Shown here one piece after another: positions 60,204-64,000 of a stretch of DNA of 64,000 bases; within the stretch, counting starts at the first letter, position 1; every line of letters begins with the position of its first letter. The notes beneath the pieces were generated by a model. That model worked only from the letters and a program-made list of their open reading frames with translations. It did not search any database and was not told the DNA's origin. A program made the position numbers and the translations under genes. This stretch comes from Alicyclobacillus sp. ALC3 (GTDB taxonomy: Bacteria; Bacillota; Bacilli; Alicyclobacillales; Alicyclobacillaceae), in contig NZ_CP066784.1 of the NCBI RefSeq assembly GCF_028751195.1, positions 3,038,001 through 3,102,000 of the forward strand, read 5' to 3'.

Positions 60204-61345
60204 GGCGCGGTGTCCTCACACGTTAGTGTCAAAATGACACCTAGAGCGTGGCGCCCTCACAGGTAAGTGTCAATTTGACACCTACGGCGCGGCGTCCTCA
60301 CACGTTAGTGTCAAAATGACACCTAGAGCGTGGCGTCCTCACAGGTAAGTGTCAAATTGACACCTAGAGCGTGACGTCCTCACAGGTAAGTGTCAAATTG
60401 ACACCTAGAGCGCGGCGTCCTCGCAGGTAAGTGTCAAATTGACACCTAGAGCGCGGCGTCCTCACACGTTAGTGTCAAAATGACACCTAGAGCGTGGCGT
60501 CCTCACAGGTAAGTGTCAAAATGACACCTAGAGGGCGGCGTCCTCACGGGTAAGTGTCAAATTGACACCTAGAGCGCGGCGTCCTCACAGGTAAGCGTCA
60601 AAATGACACCTACAGCGCGGCGTCCTCACAGGTAAGTGTCAAATTGACACCTAGAGCGCAATGTCCTCACGGGTAAGTGTCAAATTGACACCTAGAGCGC
60701 GGCGTCCTCACAGGTAAGTGTCAAATTGACACCTAGAGCGTGGCGTCCTCGCAGGTAAGTGTCAAATTGACACCTAGAGCGCGGCGTCCTCGCAGGTAAG
60801 TGTCAAATTGACACCTAGAGCGTGACGTCCTCACAGGTAAGTGTCAAATTGACACCTAGAGCGCGGCGTCCTCGCAGGTAAGTGTCAAATTGACACCTAG
60901 AGCGCAATGTCCTCACGGGTAAGTGTCAAATTGACACCTAGAGCGCGGCGTCCTCGCAGGTAAGTGTCAAATTGACACCTAGAGCGCGGCGTCCTCACGG
61001 GTAAGTGTCAAAATGACACCTACAGCGCGGCGTCCTCACAGGTAAGTGTCAAATTGACACCTAGAGCGCGGCGTCCTCGCAGGTAAGTGTCAATTTGACA
61101 CCTAGAGCGTGGCGTCCTCACGGGTAAGTGTCAAATTGACACCTAGAGCGCAATGTCCTCACGGGTAAGTGTCAAATTGACACCTAGAGCGCGGCGTCCT
61201 CGCAGGTAAGTGTCAAATTGACACCTAGAGCGGAATGTCCTCACAGGAAAGTGTCAAATTGACACCTAGAGCGCGGCGTCCTCACAGGTAAGCGTCACGC
61301 ACGTACAGCACGACATACTCGCAGGTAAGTGTCAAATTGACATTA
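60204..61345. repeat. Array of 28 tandem 41-bp repeats, each with a 15-bp palindrome
   Basis: The core GTGTCAAATTGACAC recurs every 41 bp from 60226 to 61292 (27 units) plus a last one at 61329 after a 37-bp step. The core is GTGTCAA-N-TTGACAC or, in some units, GTGTCA-AAA-TGACAC. Flanks are conserved (TCCTCACAGGTAA before, CTAGAGCGCGGCG after). A period of 41 shifts frame at each unit and stops occur in all frames, so the array is non-coding. The unit at 61292 has lost its palindrome. It fills the space between apbE and the acylase gene. Confidence 0.97.
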
Positions 61346-61490
61346 CAGCATGCGTGACGCAGTTGACCTGACTTCATTAGCGTCCACGCAGCAGGCGAAT
61401 AGCCGTGATGAAAGCGGTATACTCATGTTGAACTTTTACGTGACTCCATAGGATGAGGGCGCAAATTACAGGGGGAACGGAGGCAACCAG

Positions 61491-63986
61491 ATGACAGAAA
61501 GAAAGCGCTTTACTCGAAAGTACGTGCAGATTGCTGCGGCGGCTGTTCTGACAGCAGGACTCCTGTACGGCGGTGCGCGCGGCGTTGGACCGCTGCCGCC
61601 GCTTGGACCCGGCTTCAACCCAGGCACAGGTGTCTGGCACATGGCCGTGGACTCGAAAACGCCAACGACGCAGACGCTTCACATTGCGGGCCTAATCAAG
61701 CCAGTCACCATCGTGTTTGAGGCAAACGGCATTGCGCACATCAAAGCTCAGGATAACCATGACATGTTCCTCGCCATGGGGTACTTGCAGGCGCGAAACC
61801 GCTTGGACCAGATGGATCTCGAACGCCGTCAGGGGGAAGGTCTACTGTCGCAGGTTGTCGGGCCGAAGGCGCTCCCGTCCGACCAGTTTGAATTGCAGCT
61901 AGGCCTTCTGCGCACTGCGCAGACGGAGTGGCGGCAGATGGGACCGAATGACCCAGCGCGAAAAGCGCTGACCGCGTTTTCGGCTGGGGTGAACGACGGC
62001 ATCGCCTATGACGAAAAGACCGGCAGCTTGCCGGCGCTGTTTAAGTTGCTCGGCTACAAACCGGCGCCGTGGACGCCAGTCGATAGTCTGGTGATTCAGG
62101 GAGACATGACGCAGACGCTCGACTTCAGCACCGAACCACTCGACTACGCTCTGCTTGTCAAGTCGCTTGGCTACAAACAGACGATGAATTTCTTCCCGGT
62201 GCTGCCCAAGGACGTTCAGCACCCATACGACGTCGGGCCTTATCAAAACGCTGGCATTGCGCCGATTACCGGCGCACAGACGGTGTCGAATGCGGAACTC
62301 ACGTCGCTCATGAACCTCCAGCAGCGCATCCGGAGTTTGCCAGCGTCGGCCATTCATACGGGATCAAACAGTAATAACTGGGCTGTCGACGGCACCAAGA
62401 CTGCGAGCGGAAAACCGCTGATGGCGGGCGATCCGCACCTTAACCAGACCCTACCGTCCATTTGGTACGAGGTGTCGGCGCAAGACCCCAACTACCACTT
62501 TAGCGGCGTCTCCATTCCCGGTGTGCCGATTATCCTGATTGGCCACAACCAGCACATCAGTTGGAGTGAGACCAATGTGCAGAACCAAGCGACGCTTTTC
62601 TACCAGGAGAAGACGAGCAAGGCGCACCCTGGCGAGTACTTCTGGAAGGGCGCCTGGCGAAAGATGCAGGCGGTCCACTACACCATCCCGGTCAAAGGCG
62701 CCGCACCATCGTCGCTGACCGTGCAACTGACGGTGCATGGGCCCATCATGACTCAAACGGGGCAGACAATGTCGGTCGATTGGATGGGCGCCCTCCCGAG
62801 TCGAGACATGGACGCGCTCCTCGGTGTGCTCAAAGCGTCGAACTTCACGCAGTTCAAGGCGGCGTTAAAAATTTGGCACGCACCGTCGCAGAACTTTGTC
62901 TACGCCGACAACCAGGGGAACATCGGAATGATCTCGGCCGGCTACTACCCGATTGTGGCGAAAGGTGACCCGTGGCTGCCGCTGCCTGGCACCGGCCAGT
63001 CGGACGTCATCGGCACGATTCCGTACAAGGACATCCCGCAAGCTTATGACCCGAAGAGCCACATCGTGTTCTCGGCCAACCAGCGCGAAGTGGGGCCGAG
63101 CTACCCGTACTACATCGGCACGTCGATGGACTTCTTTGACAACGGTTACCGCGCGGACGAAATTTATCAGACGCTCAGCCGCGGCAAAAACCTCACGGTG
63201 AAGGACATGGAGGACTTGCAGAACAACACAACTGACTACCTAGCGACGCAAATTGTTCCGAAGTTGCTGCAGGCGCTGAACGGTGCACAGTTGACACCGC
63301 AGGAGCAAGCCGCGAAGAACGCGCTCGCGAGTTGGAACGACAACATGGGCGTGAACTCGACAGCGTCCTCAGTGTGGTGGATGTTTTGGAGCCAGTACCT
63401 GCACGACACATTCCAGCCGTGGTGGACGGCCGCCAAAGTCCCAGTACAGCAAGACCCGAATCTTGCAGTCGGACCAGGGCAGTCGTCGCTCGATGAAGAT
63501 TTGCAAGCGTGGACTCTGCACGACCCGACCAATTCGGTCTTTACGCCGCCTGGGTCAGCGACACGAACGGCGTCTACGGTGATGCAGCAAGCCTTTGGTG
63601 AGGCTGTGACACAGTTGACAAAAAAGCTTGGCGGCAACGTCGCTGCCTGGCAGTGGGGTAAGCTGCACGCCCGGGAGTTCCAGGCGGTTTCGCAGATCTC
63701 ATCGCTCGGCTACGGTCCGCGCCCAAGCGGCGGCGACGAGTGGACGGTGGATGCGGCGGACTCGAACAGGGGGTTCCTGTCGACTGCCGGGCCGAGTTGG
63801 CGCTTTGTCATGAACTGGGGCACCGGCAAAGGTGTCGGCGTCTACCCGGGTGGGCAGAGCGAAAACCCGCTGTCTCCGTGGTACGAAAACTTTGTCTCGA
63901 CCTGGTGGAACGGACAGTACTTGCCAATGTTGACCACGAGTGAGGCAAAGCAGGCGCCGGGGCACACAGTCTGGACGCTGCAGTAG
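61491..63986 (+). CDS. Penicillin acylase family (Ntn-hydrolase) protein
   Basis: A complete 831-residue precursor. An N-terminal hydrophobic segment (IAAAAVLTAGLLYGGARG) suggests export or anchoring. The alpha part has ARNRLDQMDLERRQGEG. The autoprocessing site is G-SNSNNWAVDG near residue 293; the Ser after Gly becomes the N-terminal nucleophile of the beta subunit. Later motifs include GLP-like SGVSIPGVPIILIGHNQHI and HGPIMTQTG. Such enzymes cleave amides, including acyl-homoserine lactones and penicillins; the substrate is unknown. GGAGG lies 7 nt before ATG 61491. Confidence 0.93.
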   Translation: MTERKRFTRKYVQIAAAAVLTAGLLYGGARGVGPLPPLGPGFNPGTGVWHMAVDSKTPTTQTLHIAGLIKPVTIVFEANGIAHIKAQDNHDMFLAMGYLQARNRLDQMDLERRQGEGLLSQVVGPKALPSDQFELQLGLLRTAQTEWRQMGPNDPARKALTAFSAGVNDGIAYDEKTGSLPALFKLLGYKPAPWTPVDSLVIQGDMTQTLDFSTEPLDYALLVKSLGYKQTMNFFPVLPKDVQHPYDVGPYQNAGIAPITGAQTVSNAELTSLMNLQQRIRSLPASAIHTGSNSNNWAVDGTKTASGKPLMAGDPHLNQTLPSIWYEVSAQDPNYHFSGVSIPGVPIILIGHNQHISWSETNVQNQATLFYQEKTSKAHPGEYFWKGAWRKMQAVHYTIPVKGAAPSSLTVQLTVHGPIMTQTGQTMSVDWMGALPSRDMDALLGVLKASNFTQFKAALKIWHAPSQNFVYADNQGNIGMISAGYYPIVAKGDPWLPLPGTGQSDVIGTIPYKDIPQAYDPKSHIVFSANQREVGPSYPYYIGTSMDFFDNGYRADEIYQTLSRGKNLTVKDMEDLQNNTTDYLATQIVPKLLQALNGAQLTPQEQAAKNALASWNDNMGVNSTASSVWWMFWSQYLHDTFQPWWTAAKVPVQQDPNLAVGPGQSSLDEDLQAWTLHDPTNSVFTPPGSATRTASTVMQQAFGEAVTQLTKKLGGNVAAWQWGKLHAREFQAVSQISSLGYGPRPSGGDEWTVDAADSNRGFLSTAGPSWRFVMNWGTGKGVGVYPGGQSENPLSPWYENFVSTWWNGQYLPMLTTSEAKQAPGHTVWTLQ

Positions 63987-64000
63987 GGAGCACGCGGCAG

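Noticed and set aside
60204-61345. CRISPR array
   Set aside because: The units are directly adjacent with nearly the same sequence throughout, there are no unique spacers, and no cas genes are near.
60204-61345. TnrA- or CRP-like operator array
   Set aside because: The palindrome spacing (GTGTCAA-N-TTGACAC) does not match the wider TnrA or CRP sites, and 28 copies in a row is not an operator layout.

Overview
The window looks like chromosomal DNA of an aerobic, spore-forming member of the Bacillota, most likely an acidophile close to Alicyclobacillus. This is inferred from gene content and not from a marker gene; no rRNA or tRNA was seen. The clues are a spore cortex-lytic LysM/GH18 enzyme, a gerP-like cluster, an AbrB-type regulator, Gram-positive Shine-Dalgarno sequences with many GTG/TTG starts, heme A synthase, a secreted glutamic (G1) acid peptidase, and a large sulfur-oxidation gene set.

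Layout. 1-4.1 kb: a truncated lipoprotein, a DUF2231 membrane protein, heme A synthase CtaA, an overlooked 34-residue membrane peptide, a crotonase-family enzyme and a P-loop/Asp23-like fusion. 4.1-9.6 kb: a catabolic cluster (FMN reductase divergent from FAH hydrolase, extradiol-type dioxygenase, amidohydrolase, FadR-type regulator, alpha/beta hydrolase) that resembles a meta-cleavage route. 9.6-12.9 kb: zinc ribbon protein, MFS transporter, G1 peptidase with a 21-bp repeat tail. 12.9-17.9 kb: an accessory island with a decayed Rhs/YD protein, a GIY-YIG-like toxin tip, an immunity-like gene, a dead serine recombinase and a HEAT-repeat protein.

18.1-20.2 kb and 28.5-33.3 kb are two sulfur loci: DsrE-like, TusA-rhodanese and TauE in the first; DoxX-like, TauE, sulfide:quinone oxidoreductase, DUF1641 and rhodanese/persulfide dioxygenase in the second. 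Together they can take sulfide to persulfide to sulfite and export it. Between them lie an aminotransferase, an MFS transporter, the cortex-lytic enzyme, an Lgt homologue with an apparent ATT start, an O-antigen-ligase-like protein and a GT2 enzyme. 33.3-38 kb: a two-component system with a cysteine-containing PAS domain, divergent from a bd-type quinol oxidase. 38-40.5 kb: AbrB-like regulator, a gerP-like spore cluster and Hsp20. 40.5-46.7 kb: a LacI-controlled alpha-glucoside ABC transporter (no ATPase) with a GH13 glucosidase.

46.7-54.8 kb: C39-type peptidase, sulfotransferase, a split cytochrome b/subunit IV operon with two tiny membrane proteins and no Rieske gene, a Rieske oxygenase, a DHA2 exporter and PsiE. 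55-64 kb: an RND permease, an ApbE protein with low-complexity repeats inside the domain, a 1.1-kb non-coding array of 28 palindromic 41-bp repeats, and a penicillin-acylase family enzyme. The repeat array is the most unusual element of the window.
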